Source of the DNA: Fallopia convolvulus
Taxonomy: Eukaryota; Streptophyta; Magnoliopsida; Caryophyllales; Polygonaceae
Length of the DNA stretch: 64,000 bases
Assembly (NCBI GenBank): GCA_964016875.1
Contig: OZ024726.1
Coordinates: 32,353,503 to 32,417,502, forward strand
Direction of reading: 5' to 3'
Part shown: positions 46,346 to 58,463 of the stretch, one piece after another
Layout of the letters: each line of letters starts with the position of its first letter
Position numbering within the stretch: the stretch's first letter is position 1
Notes under the pieces: generated by a model
Databases searched by the model: none
Told to the model about the DNA's origin: nothing
The model's input: the letters and a program-made list of their open reading frames with translations, nothing else
Position numbers and translations under genes: made by a program

Positions 46346-47599
46346 AAATATTGATCTATAAAATATAAAAATGCTCATATAACTTTATTATCCACCTCTC
46401 ACTCTAAAGAGAAACCAACCAATCTATATAATAATTGTATAACAATTTAAAACATATGTTGTTTATAAAATAAAGTGATCACCATTCTAAAAACTACATG
46501 TATTAATTATGATTGCAATTTACTATACATGTTCGAATATTCAAAATTTATGTCCATTTTATTTTTCGTACGATTACTGATTTTCAATAAACTTTGTATG
46601 CTGAACACTCAAAAAAGTTCACCCACAAAACTAAATTTATGATGTAACTATTATATCTAGCTACTAAATTAGTTTCAGCTTCAGCTTCAGCTTCAACTTA
46701 TATTAGCTCTACACCGCTGAACGAATCCTGAGGCCTTGTCAGCAAAGCTTCTTTGCACATTCAAAAAGCTTAACAATCTTTTTTCCCTTTTGGACAATTT
46801 GCATTTGGTAAAAAAAAAAGTTATCCGCCTTTAGGTGTTTGTGATAGATGAGTGCATTTCAAATTTCCCAAAACTTTTAATGTCTCACCTCCAACTTATT
46901 GAACCTGAACAAGCTTAACTTTATTTTTTCCCATTTACACCGTTCAAAAAGTTCCATCTATAATCATTTTTAGATGAAAACAACTATATTTTGAGGGTGG
47001 TTTGATGAAATTTACCCTTATTTTTAAGTGAACTTGATACTTTTTCTTCTCTCTCCAACTTCAATTTTGTTACAATCCCTCGTAAAAGCAGTTTTCTAGA
47101 CTTTAATCCCCTTTGGTTTGTTAATTGTGGTATGCTCATTCGCATCCAAGGTTATTACTAAATTGAACACTGCTAGAAACACACAAAGTCCTCACAAATT
47201 TTTAGCCCCAAATTTATTCGAGGCAAATATGCAGAAAACTTTACTACGTATTTGTTATTTGGGTGGAATAGGAAATTCTACCTATTTGAGAATCAAAATT
47301 AAATAGTGAATTCACTTATATTTTTCAATCAAAAGAGTTGTAGGTCCTAAGAAACATTATCTTGTTGTCTATTTTTGCTACTGTACTGGTGATATGCAAT
47401 AATAATTTTTGCTATAACTACTAGTGATCTAAAACTTTATCTTGATGTTTGTCTCTTCATTTTTGATTGATCAGTGAACTGTTGTAATATATAAGGTTTT
47501 GCTAGGCACATGTGAACATCACTTGAGTATGGTTTGACTCTCTATTCTCACTTTTTTGAATATTTATGTGTTTGTCTTAATAGGAGAAAGAACTTGAAA
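46346..47599. other. AT-rich spacer
   Basis: A short (CAGCTT)n-like run is at 46675-46695. The 62-codon frame at 47118-47306 has no recognised domain. A possible CACTA-like end (CACTGCTAGAAAC at 47168) is too weak to call. Nothing else was recognised. Confidence 0.35.
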
Positions 47600-48250
47600 A
47601 AAAAGCCTAAGATATCAGATGCATTACAAAGGTGATGGCAAAAGGAAAATGGAACTTGGACTAGAACAAGAGTGACCTCAATTATGGTTAGTTACTAAAC
47701 AGACTTCCAACATAATGCAGGCTTAGGTTATTGCCATTATTAGATGAATTTTCATGTAATTGTTGACTCTATTCGTTGAATTTTTATGTGGTTGATGATA
47801 AATATGTACAGTATAATGTTGTATTGAATTTCAGAATATATTAATGGATAAGTATAATTGGTCGTTTTTATTCTTACGTATGGAGAGTATATGTGGTAGT
47901 TTCAAATGTCGTGTGTGCGATGATGAAGAAGTTTGGAATATGCGGCAAAGTCCAAAACACGGCCAAGGTCATACGTCTCATAGTGCACGATTGTGCATAT
48001 TTCCTAAGTTAAGGGTCGCGAGTGTTGAGGGTTGTGCGCCTTTCATAGGTCATGCACGTTAAGGTCCTGCGCCTCTTCACATGGTCGTGCACCTCTGCTG
48101 CACAACTCACGCCGGTGATCGTGCACGCCCTTAAGTTTATTTTTGGATTTCCTCTTTCAACCCTAGTCTTAGTATAAATACTTTCTTTTGTCTTTTAGAC
48201 AAGGGGTTCCAAATTTTTACCAATTGATTATTACTTGAGAGACAAGTTTA
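47600..48250 (+). repeat. Left part of an Athila-like 5' LTR, split by the Tat element
   Basis: GTGCACG/GTGCGC words (47980-48130), then AGTATAAATAC (TATA, about 48170) and a short leader. The sequence changes character at about 48255 into GC-rich Tat sequence. The LTR end and an Athila gag appear on the same strand after the Tat element (60525 onward), which suggests that one LTR was split. The left edge is not defined. Confidence 0.4.
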
Positions 48251-48254
48251 TGTT

Positions 48255-49120
48255 TTCTAGTCCGAGGTTCCTGGGGAGCATCTTGCGAAGCCCTCCCTTT
48301 GCGAGGTTCTACACTTAGCTTTTCTTTGGTTGGCAAAGGTAAAGCTTTTCTGGGCTTGCTCTTCGTGTTTTGCTTAATGGGCCGCGCAGGAGGGACAGGC
48401 CTAAGCCATCTTCCGGTTTCTCCAAACGGTTTCCGGCGAGCCTCAGCCGTCTTCCGGTTGCACCACCGCCTCCTCCTCGTCGATTCTGAACAAGTAAGTC
48501 TTCGACTTTTCTTCTCCCGCTTCTTGTTTGCTTTTGATTTCTCCCTGCTTGTTTTTTGTGCCGTGTTTTGGAGAGGCGATGGAGCGTCGCCTGGTGTTTC
48601 GCGCCGGCATCACGGTGGTGAAACAGCGGTGGTGAGGTCGGCGTGAGTTTCCGCCTGCTTTTTCTCGCCGTTTTCCATTTGCTCCTTTCTCTTCTTTTCT
48701 CTTTCGTTTCGCCTTGTGCCCTAGCGGGCAATGGTTGCCCCTTGGCGTTTCGCACCGGCGACAAGGTGGTGGGACGGTGGGGTGAGGGTGGCGAACGCCA
48801 TGCACTCGGATTCCTCGCCCTCCAGTCGACGGTTGTCTCTTTTTATTTTTCGGCGGTTTTGAATTTTGAAGCTCTTGGAAACCCAAACGTCCTGGCGGCT
48901 GATTGATGGGACGTTAGGGTCTCCACCGCCGTTCTCCACCGCCGGCTCCCATTTCATCTTCTCTTTCCTCTTTCTGGCGCTTCGTCTTTTTCCTTTTTGG
49001 CGCTTCGACTTCTTCCTTTTTGGCGCTTCGACTTCTCCCTCGCCGTCCTATCTTGTCAGAGTAGCCCCTAGGGTGCCACGTGGCTCCTCGCCTCTTATGA
49101 TCCGGAATTTCTCTTTATCA
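48255..49120 (+). other. GC-rich leader before the Tat antisense ORF
   Basis: No domain was recognised. Overlapping open frames on both strands (48299-48957) follow from GC-rich composition. SSR-like repeats of TTTTTGGCGCTTCGACTTC occur at 48980-49040. A candidate splice acceptor TTTTCCAG at 49363-49370 suggests that a 5' untranslated exon of the antisense ORF could lie here. Confidence 0.35.
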
Positions 49121-49320
49121 CGAGGTTATGACCTCGCACTGCTTTTCTTCCGAGGTTGCGACCTCGCACTGCTTTTCTTCCGAGGTTGCGACCTCGCACT
49201 GCATTTCTTCCGAGGTTGCGACCTCGCACTGCTTTTCTTCCGAGGTTGCGACCTCGCACTGCTTTTCTTCCGAGGTTGCGACCTCGCACTGCTTTTCTTC
49301 CGAGGTTGCGACCTCGCATT
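49121..49320. repeat. 30-bp tandem array, six full copies plus a partial one
   Basis: Six head-to-tail units of exactly 30 bp (49141-49320) follow a 20-bp partial unit. Each contains the near-palindrome GAGGTTGCGACCTC and GCACTGCTTTTCTTCC. Only isolated base changes separate the units. The period is divisible by three, so repetitive peptides appear in every frame. These are not evidence of a gene. Confidence 0.95.
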
Positions 49321-49371
49321 GTTTTTTCTTCGTTATAGTGCCCGACGTCTCAATGCTTCTTTCTTTTCCAG

Positions 49372-52102
49372 GTGCTAGCCTTCCGCGGCCTGGACATCGT
49401 TCTTTTCATGCCTAGGAGAGCCTCTTCTAGCCCTCCGCCCGGCTTCACTTTCAGAGTCCAAGAGGGTTTTTACAAGGAGGTTTTGGAGTCCGCGGGAAGC
49501 GTAGAACTCAGCGACTCTCAGAATCCGAGGTCCCCTTCGCTGGTTTTCAGCGAGCCTTCTTCAAGCGACTCCGAGGTCTCTATTAATTCGTGCTTCTCCC
49601 ATCTTCGAACGTCTTCGGGCGTTGAAATCGCTTCGTCTTCCACCCCAGACGAGGTTGTTACTGAGGTCGAAGCGCGGCCGGTTGTGGGAACGACCTCGGC
49701 GCCGCCTCCTTACGTGCCTCCGAGCTTCCCTACGGCGTATATTACCGACGCTGTGTCCTGCGTCCCGAGCGTCCTGGAGGAACGGATCCCCATGATCCCG
49801 AGTTCTGCCGAGGGTCGTTGATCCGAGGGGGTGGCCACCGAGATCGAGCTGAAGGACCTTGCCGACATCGCCAAGGACTTTGCTTGGCCCGAGGGGGTTG
49901 AGCTGGCACTTCCCGAGGAGGGGGGCCACTCCTTGGCATCTTACGACAGGTGCGTGGTTGTGCACCTCTTCAGCCTTCAGGCGGGCTTCAGGATGCCCTT
50001 GGCCCAGCATATTGTTGATTATCTGTGGGCCATGAAGATCTGCCCCGCACAGTTGTTTCCGAACGCTTGGCGGTTGCTGTGTGCCTACACGATTCGCAGT
50101 CGTGAACTTGGGGACGGACCGAGACATGACTTCCTGTCGGCTTTATTCCTAGCGAGGAGAGACACTCAGTCCCGAAGCCTTATCAACCTTAGCACGCCGC
50201 TTATCAAGATCACCACGGCCCCTTCGAACGTCGGGCCGTGGAAGCCGAATTGGTTCTTGGTTCGCGACCCCACCGGGAGATATCTCAATTTTCCGGTAAC
50301 GCCGGGCGAATTCGTTTGGTGCGTAACCCCGCTGGAGGTTGATGAGCTCAAGGCGCTCAGGGTCCGATACGCCACAGTGAGTCAGGCACCGTTTCAGGTG
50401 TATCTTTCTCAGGACCAGCTTGAGCGGGCTGGTCTGAGCCTCAGCCTCCCTCCCAGCGAGGGAAAAGAGGATACTCAATCTCTTTCCTGACATTCCTTGA
50501 TTCGATTTTTTTCTTTTTGAAGTTGAGGGGGGAGGTTTATAACCTCGCTGGCTTATTTTGTCTTATTACTGTCATTAACTTGTTTCTTGCTTTTCTTATC
50601 TAACTTTCTCGTCCCTTTTTTTTTGTTCTGACAGTGAACCTACTCGGAGCTCTTACCTCGAAGTCACAGGGCAAAAGGCATGTGACTTCTTCCTCCAACG
50701 CTCCGAGACCCCAGGGCCAACTTGGGGTCGTCATAAAGGAACCGACCTCGCAGGCGAGGCCTCCCGCCCCGCAAAGCAAGACGACAGCCCCGACGCTGAA
50801 GGCGCCGGCGGTGAAGACGAGCGGGGGGACGGCTTCCAAGGGGGACGCTGCGAGGACGTCCTCCCATCACTCTCGAGGATCCGAGGATAAGGCCGGGTCC
50901 AAAAGGAAGGAAGAGGGTTCTCCCCGGGGGGAGAAAAGGAAGAAACGAAAGGAGGATGGGCAGGGGGAACCCCGGGGGCGCGATGGTCGAACGCCCTGGG
51001 CCCGCGAGCCGAGTCATCTCGACCACCGGGCCTCCTGTCGAGAAGTTCCACTGCCCTGGTCCTTCCCGGGGCGTGTCCGAAGATTGGGACAGGTCAGTTT
51101 GGCCCGACGAGGTTGCATGGGCCAACAACCTCTCGGAGGCAGCCCTCAACGATGAGATCCTCCGCTACTCCGCGATGGTATGTCTTGCTCTTTTTTGTTC
51201 ATTATTTTTTATTGGCTTTATTATTCTTGTTCTTGTTTTTACGTGCTCTTTTATTGCTTCAGAATACCTTCTTCGCGAACTACAACTGCGGCCGCGTCGT
51301 CCTCCTCCAAAGGAACCTGGGCAGGATGGAGGCGAGGCTCCAAGAGCGGGACGCCGAGCTCAAGAAGAGGGGAAAGAGCCTTGCAGAGGCCGAGAAACGC
51401 GTTCGCGCCGCGGAGATCACGGCAGCGGACGAGGCCAAGGACGCCTCGAGGGCCAAGGAGGAGCTGAGGAAGGCGAGGGAGGAGAACAAGGATTTGAAGT
51501 ACGAGAACGGGGATTTCAAGGACGAGGTCAAAAAGCTCAAAGGCCAGCTATCCGAGGAACACCAATTCTTCAGAGAGAAGGAGGCGGAGCTTCGGAAAGC
51601 TGAGGAGGAGGTTACCAGGCTCCAAGGGCGTGTTGTTGAGCTTAGCAAGGAGCTGGAACTCGAGGGGCCCAGGTATGTGAAGTCCGAGGCCTTTCAGGCC
51701 GAGATGGTGGAGAGTGTGAGGAAGATGTTCCAGCAGTCCGTCAGGATGGGGGTTAAGCAGGCGGTCGCGAAGTATGGGCACATCGACCCCCGCATCAAGT
51801 TCTTCATCCCCAACTATCAAGAGACTATGGGGGAACTTGAAGGGGAAGAGCCTGAGGGAGAGTGCGAGTTCTTTCTTAATGAGTATGGAATTGTGGCTAG
51901 CGAGGCGCCTACCGTGGCAGCCATCGGTCAGGAAGATCCGCCTAGCTCCCAGCCTTCTGCCATCGCTCAGGAAGATGTGCCTAGCTCCCAGCCTTCTGCC
52001 ATCGCCGCCCCTGCCCTGTAGACTCCCCAAGGACCTACTGCTCAAGCCCCTGAAGATCCTCCGAAGACCTCTGACCCTGCCGCCGAAGGCTCGAAGATGT
52101 AA
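49372..52102 (+). pseudogene. Tat antisense extra ORF with coiled-coil C-terminus
   Basis: Plus-strand ORF, opposite to gag-pol and beyond its 3' end. The N-terminal Ser/Pro-rich segment MPRRASSSPPPGFTFRVQEG (49410) leads to a globular region after an in-frame TGA at 49819-49821: SYDRCVVVHLFSLQAGFRMP, WFLVRDPTGRYLNFP, EFVWCVTPLEVDELKAL. An apparent intron follows (to TTCTGACAG at 50633), then a basic low-complexity stretch (KRKEEGSPRGEKRKKRKED) with a frameshift near 50950, then DEVAWANNLSEAALND. A second intron (GTATGT at about 51179 to TTGCTTCAG at 51262) precedes a long coiled coil (GRMEARLQERDAELKKRGKS and on to 51660). The tail has repeated PSSQPSAIA, an in-frame TAG at 52019-52021 and the natural stop at 52100-52102. 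It resembles the extra ORFs known from Tat elements, function unknown. Two premature stops and a frameshift make it a pseudogene here. Confidence 0.65.
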
Positions 52103-52407
52103 AGGATGTCGTTGTCTGCTTCTGTTTTTTTTTTGTTTTTTTGCTGGGGGCCCTGCGGGGCCTGTAATTAAACATCTGGGCACACGTGCCCCAGCTTTTT
52201 ATGTTATTTCCCTTGCCTTATGATTGCTTGTTTTTTCTAGCTTTCTCGTACATGCTTGCACATATTATCTACCCAACCCCATGGCCCGAGTGTCACAACT
52301 ATTGTGGTATTCGGGCCACATCGGGTGTTTACAAGAATTCGCCGAGGTCCCGAGCCTTTTTCGGACTTCGCACAACGACTGTGCCGAGGCCACGAGCGAG
52401 AAGCGAG

Positions 52408-54169
52408 GGATGGACTTAACGAGGTTCTCCAACACATCGCGGGAAGCGAGGTTTGGACTCAACGAGATTCTCCAACACCTCGCGTGAAGCGAGGGATGGA
52501 TTTAACGAAAATCTCCAACCCCAGCGGGAAGCGAGGGATGGACTTAACAAAAATCTCCAACCCCAAGCGGGAAGCGAGGGATGGATTTAACGAAATTCTC
52601 CAACACCACGCGGGAGGCGAGGTTTGGATTCAACGAGATTCTCCAATACCTCGCCTGAAGCGAGGTTTGGACTTAACGAAAATCTCCAACCCCAAGCGGG
52701 AAGCGAGGGATGGACTTAACGAGGTTCTCCAACACCTCGCGGGAAGCGAGGTTTGGACTCAACGAGAATCTCCAACCCCAAGCGGGAAGCGAGGGATGGA
52801 CTTAACGAGGTTCTCCAACACCTCGCGGGAAGCAAGGTTTGGACTCAACGAGATTCTCCAACACCTCGCGTGAAGCGAGGTTTGGACTTTACTAGATTCT
52901 CCAACACCTCGCGTTAAGTGAGGTTTGGACTTAACGAAAATCTCCAACCCCAAGCGGGAAGCGAGGGATGGACTTAACGAGGTTCTCCAACACCTCGCGG
53001 GAAGCAAGGTTTGGACTCAACGAGATTCTCCAACACCTCGCGTGAAGCGAGGGATGGACTTAACGAAAATCTCCAACCCCAAGCGGGAAGCGAGGGATGG
53101 ATTTAACAAAAATCTCCAACCCCAAGCGGGAAGCGAGGGATGGATTTAACGAAATTCTCCAACACCACGCGGGAGGCGAGGTTTGGATTCAACGAGATTC
53201 TCCAACACCTCGCGTGAAACGAGGTTTGGACTTAACGAAAATCTCCAACCCCAAGCGGGAAGCGAGTGATGGACTTAACGAGGTTCTCCAACACCTCGCG
53301 GGAAGCGAGGTTTGGACTCAACGAGAATCTCCAACCCCAAGCGGGAAGCGAGGGATGGACTTAACAAGGTTCTCCAACACCTCGCGGGAAGCAAGGTTTG
53401 GACTCAACGAGATTCTCCAACACCTCGCGTGAAGCGAGGTTTGGACTTTACGAGATTCTCCAACACCTCGTGTGAAGCGAGGTTTGGACTTAACGAAAAT
53501 CTCCAACCCCAAGCGGGAAGCGAGGGTTGGACTTAACGAGGTTCTCCAACACCTCGCGGGAAGCAAGGTTTGGACTCAACGAGATTCTCCAACACCTCGC
53601 GTGAAGCGAGGGATGGACTTAACGAAAATCTCCAACCCCAAGCGGGAAGCGAGGGATGGACTTAACAAAAATCTCCAACCCCAAGCGGGAAGCGAGGGAT
53701 GGACTTAACGAAATTCTCCAACCCCAAGCGGGAAGCGAGGGATGGATTTAACGAAATTCTCCAACACCACGCGGGAGGCGAGGTTTGGATTCAACGAGAT
53801 TCTCCAACACCTCGCGTGAAGCGAGGTTTGGACTTAACGAAAATCTCCAACCCCAAGCGGGAAGCGAGGGATGGACTTAACGAGGTTCTCCAACACCTCG
53901 CGGGAAGCGAGGTTTGGACTCAACGAGAATCTCCAACCCCAAGCGGGAAGCGAGGGATGGTCTTAACGAGGTTCTCCAACACCTCGCGGGAAGCAAGGTT
54001 TGGACTCAACGAGATTCTCCAACACCTCGCGTGAAGCGAGGTTTGGACTTTACGAGATTCTCCAACACCTCGCGTGAAGCGAGGTTTGGACTTAACGAAA
54101 ATCTCCAACCCCAAGCGGGAAGCGAGGGATGGATTTAACGAAATTCTCCAAGACCTTGCGTGAAGCGAG
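52408..54169. repeat. 43-bp tandem array, about 41 copies
   Basis: The stretch of 1762 bp equals 41 units of 43 bp minus one base, and a single-base deletion is visible near 52523. Units begin GGATGGACTTAACG or GTTTGGACTTAACG. They alternate between two types: one with CCCCAAGCGGGAAGCGAG, the other with CACCTCGCGTGAAGCGAG, which can form a CCTCGC/GCGAGG hairpin. The array sits between the integrase stop and the antisense ORF, the usual place for Tat tandem repeats. Period 43 is not a multiple of three, and the open frames across it are fortuitous. Confidence 0.95.
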
Positions 54170-54266
54170 GTTTGGACTTCTAACCCGGAGTTTTTATTTT
54201 TGAGAGAGATTTTGAAAGTCCCACAACCCTTTATTCACAAAAAAGCAGTAACGGAATTCAGAGATT

Positions 54267-57200
54267 TTACACGAAATATTTCTTTAACTTGTCGACGTTC
54301 CACGTCTTACTGAGGGTTCTCCCCTCGTTGTCTTTGAGCTTAAAGGCTCCGGGAGCGACCTCCTCCCCGAGGATGTATGGTCCCTCTCAGTTGGGGTCCA
54401 GTTTGCCACCTTCGGTTCTTCTCAAGACGAGATTGCCTGTGGCCAGGAACCGAGGTCTCACCTTCCAGTTTGCCACCTGGGGTCCAGATTGCCTGTGGCG
54501 CTTGTATTCCCTGGAGAGAAGGTCGGCTACTTCGCGTAGCTCATCGCGGAAGAGCAACTCGACCCTGAGATTGGCCTCGTTCTCCTTTTCATCAAAATCG
54601 AACACCCTCGCCGATGGGACCAGGGTTTCTACCGGGACTAGGGCCTCTGCCCCGTAGGTTAGGGCGAACGGCGTTTCTTCGGTTGCGCGGCGCGCGTGGT
54701 GCGGTACGTCCATAAGACGAGCGGGAGAAGCTCTGCCCAACGACCTTGTGCCATGCCCAGTCGCTTTTTTAGATCGGACAGGATGCGGGCGTTGACGTTC
54801 TTTACCTGGTCGTTGGACTGAGGATGGGCCACGGAGGAGAACTTGAGGGTTATGCCAAGTTCTGAGCAGAATGTCCGAGTCTTTTCACAATCAAATTGGG
54901 GGCCATGGTCGGTCATGATGGTCATGGGAACGCCGAAGCGGCAGACAAGGTTCTTCCACAGAAAGTCGCAGACCTTAGTCCCCGTGATCTTCACCATTGC
55001 TTGTGCCTCAAACCACTTTGTGAAGTAGTCGACGATGACCAGGATATACCGCACCTGACCGGGGGCCTTGGGGAAGGGGCCGAGGATGTCCATCCCCCAC
55101 ATCGCGAAGGGGCACGGTGCGTGGATGGAGCGACGCTGCAAGGTCGGGGCGTGCAAGAGGTTACCGTGCTTCTGGCATCCATCACATCGCTGGACATAGT
55201 CCCTTGCGTCTTGCCGGAGGGTGGGCCAGAAGTACCCCAAGTGGGCGATCTTATGCGAAATGGTTCGCCATCCGGGGTGGCCTGCACAGACCCCTTCATG
55301 GGCCTCATAGAGGATGTGCTCCGTAGACTCGGTCGGGACGCACAATAGATTGGGTTCGGCGTAGCCTCGACGATAAAGGCAGCCACCTATGACGCAATAC
55401 CGCGCCGCCTGCATTTTCAGCTTCCTGGCCTGCGCGGGATCCTCTGGGAGGACCCCGCTCTCCACATACCGTGTTATCGGGATCCTCCAATCCCCGGCGG
55501 TGACAGATAGAACCTCGCTGTTCACACTCCGCGAGAGTTTTTGCTCTACCATCACGCGGTTCCCCACTTCAAGGGGAAGGGCGGATCCTAACCTCGCAAG
55601 TGCGTCTGCCTTGGTGTTCGAGGGATGGACTCCACCGCGAAGGTTTCCATGCATGATACCAAGGCTTTGACCTTTTCTCGGTACGCGGGCAGGAACCCCG
55701 TTTTGGTGTCGTACTGACCGTTGAGCTGGCGCGCTACCAGCTCGGAGTCGGTGTAGACCCTGATTTTCCGGGCCCCACTGAGGAGCGCCATCTCGATTCC
55801 CGCGATCATGGCTTCATACTCAGCCTCGTTATTGGTGGCGTCGAAGGCGAAGTTAAGTGAGTACTCCGTCTCGATCGAGGGCCCAACGAGGAATACACCA
55901 GCCCCTCCACCGGCGTCACATCGCGAGCCGTCGACGAACACCTTCCACTCTTTTGAGCTTGTTTCTGTTTCGGGGAAAGTTACCTCCACCATGAAGTCAA
56001 CGAGGGCCTGCCCCTTCACGGCAGTTCTTGGGAGGTAGCTGACGTCGAACTCGGAGAGCTCGACTGCCCACATCGTCATCCGCCTGGAGAGGGCGGGCTG
56101 GTGGAGGATTTGTCGAAGTGGGAGGTCAGACAGGACCTGGATGGGGTGCGCATGGAAGCAAGGGCGCAGACGCCTTGCGGCGGTCACAACTGCCAGCGCC
56201 ATCTTCTCTGCTGGGGAATATCGCTGCTCCGCGGGCTGGAGCACACGGCTCACGAAATAAACTGGGTGCGTGGCCTTTTTGGTGAGCACCGCGCTGACCG
56301 TCTCGGGGCTGACGGCCACATAAAGTTGCAAGTCTTCACCCGCTAGCGGGGGCGATAGTGTGGGGAGCTTTGTCAGGAAGGCCTTTAGCTCAGAGAAGGC
56401 GAGCTCCAGATTCTCGTCCCATACGAACTTGTCATTCTGCTTGAGAGCCGCGAAAAAGGGGAGGGACCTTTCCGCCAGGCGGGAGCAGAACCTCCCAAGG
56501 TAGTTGACAGCACCATTAAGCCGTTGCACCTCGGTGCGAGACCGTGGTGACCTCATGGAGAGGATCGACTCGACCTTGGCAGTGTTTACGTCGATGCCCC
56601 GTTCTCTAATCATAAAGCCCAAGAATTTTCCCGATGACACGCCGAAGACGCACTTCTCGGGGTTCAGGCTGAGGCGGTTGTGCCTGAGAGTTGCGAAGAC
56701 CTCAGCGAGGTCGACCAGATGCTCCTCAGGGGTCTTGCTCCGGACAACAATGTCGTCGACATAAGCTGACACCTTCCGTCCGAGATGGCTCTTGAAAACG
56801 CGGTCGACGAGGCGTTGAAAGGTTGCCCCCGCATTCTTTAGCCCAAACGGCATGACTTTGTAGCAATAAGTGCCGCGCTGGGTGATGAAAGATGTATCCT
56901 CCTCTTCTCGCGGGTTCATCAGGACCTGATTGTACCCCGAGTACGCGTCGAGGAAGCTCAAAACCCCGTGACCTGCGGTTGAGTCGACGAGCTCGTCGAT
57001 CAAGGGCAAGGGGTAGCTGTCTTTGGGACAGGCTTTGTTGAGGTCCTTGAAATCGACGCACATTCTCCACTTCCCGCTGGCTTTTTTGACAAGCACGACG
57101 TTGGACAACCACCGGGGGTATTGGACCTCGCGTATAAACCCCGCAACCAGTAATTTTGCCACCTCGTCATTTGCGGCGCTTGCCCTTTCCTCGTTCATTT

Positions 57201-58020
57201 TTCTTCGTCGCTGCACCACAGGGCGAGTGGTGACGTCGACGTTCAGGGAGTGCTGGGCTACGGTCCGCGGGACACCTCGGAGGTCCTTCGCAGTCCAAGC
57301 GAACACGTTGCGGGACCCAGCGAGCAAGGCTTCTAGCGACGTCGCCGATGCCCCCGAGAGGCATTCCCCGAGGTAGATCTTCTCGGACTCGCTCTCGAAA
57401 GGGGATATCGCCCTTCTTTCCAGCTCTAGAGTGGGGACCGTGAAATCTCGGACTTCGAGGTCGGCCTCGCCGGGAGAGTCCACCATGAACACCGAGTACT
57501 TTTGCTTTGCAGAGGTTGCGTAGCAAACGCGACCTTCCTCCTAATTGCCCTTTACCTCTCCAACCCCGCCATCGACGGGGAACTTCATCTTCAAGTGATA
57601 GATAGAAACTACCGCCTGGAACTTCATCAAGGAGACGCTCCCAATGATCGCGTTCCACACCGAAGGCAGGCGCACCACTGTGAACTCCACCATTTCGGTC
57701 CTCCTGGTGGACCCGGTGTTGAGCGTCATCCAGAGGTCGATGAGTCAGGCCACGTCGACTTCATCCCCCGAGAAGGAGGTGAGTTTCCCAGCGTAGGGCT
57801 TCAAGGAGATCTCGGAGATGCCCAATTGCTCGAACGCGCCATAGTACATGATGTCCACGGAGGATCCCGTGTCCACCAATACTCGCTTAACCATCTTTGA
57901 GCCCATCTGCGCGTGGACCACCAAGGGGTCGGAGTGTGGCATGTGAAGCCCCTCGGCATCATCTGACGAGAAGGACCAACCTACGTGGGCGCGCGAGGTT
58001 TGTGCGACGCTGAATACCAA
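54267..58020 (-). pseudogene. Tat pol: protease, reverse transcriptase, dual RNase H, integrase
   Basis: Protease has DTGSS near 57885 followed by a stop at about 57745. Reverse transcriptase includes WRMCVDFKDLNKACPKDSYP, LSFLDAYSGYNQ, PFGLKNAGATFQ and an intact YVDD at 56752-56763. RNase H 1 includes LQLYVAVSPETVSAVL. The second, archaeal-type RNase H is KVFVDGSRCDAGGGAGVFL with NNEAEYEAMIAGIEMAL and TDSELVARQLNG (about 55960-55720), diagnostic of Tat. A frameshift lies near 55620. Integrase has the zinc finger HEGVCAGHPG...CDGCQ, Asp residues in WGMDILGPF and MTDHGPQF, but QVK where the catalytic Glu (QVE) is expected. The C-terminal module (VRPRFLATGNLVLRR) is in a shifted frame with one stop, and the chain ends at 54267-54269. 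Confidence 0.88.
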
Positions 58021-58205
58021 GGGTTCATGATGGCTTTCCCTCGCGTATCTCTTCCGCTCTGCCTGGCTTGACCCAGCCGGTGATGGTCCGCCCGAGATGG
58101 TATGGATGTACCCATCAAGCGCCGTCGCCTGTCCTGACCGGGCTTGCTCGCGGGCGCCTGTTGCTCGACGTTGTTGTTGTTGTTAGCCTGGGTCTGACTT
58201 GGGCC

Positions 58206-58396
58206 TCACGGCTCGAGGTTGGCTCCCGACGCGGGGTTGGCACGGCCCTTTTCATTTGGGTCATATGCGGGACCTCCCTTGCCTCGGTAACCCCGCGGTC
58301 TCCTGCCAAAGCAGTTCCAGCCTCCGCCACCGCCTCCACGGTTGTTGTTCCGGTTATTGTTGTTGTTGTTATTGTTCTGTCTATTGTTGTTGTTTC

Positions 58397-58463
<67 letters not shown>

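Noticed and set aside
47168..47425. Possible CACTA-type MITE
   Set aside because: CACTGCTAGAAAC and a distant CTACTAGTG resemble CACTA ends, but the pairing is poor and no 3-bp duplication matches.
48299..48957. Overlapping frames of 87-149 codons
   Set aside because: Low stop density from GC-rich sequence gives open frames on both strands. No domain, and strand choice is arbitrary.
49095..49415. Repetitive open frames on both strands
   Set aside because: The 30-bp array is divisible by three, so every frame stays open. No independent coding evidence.
52256..54138. Series of similar 60-200 codon open frames, both strands
   Set aside because: They are translations of the 43-bp array cycling through frames and have no start or domain in common with genes.
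52408..54169. CRISPR-like regular repeats
   Set aside because: Units are head-to-tail without spacers, inside a plant Tat retrotransposon. Not a CRISPR array.
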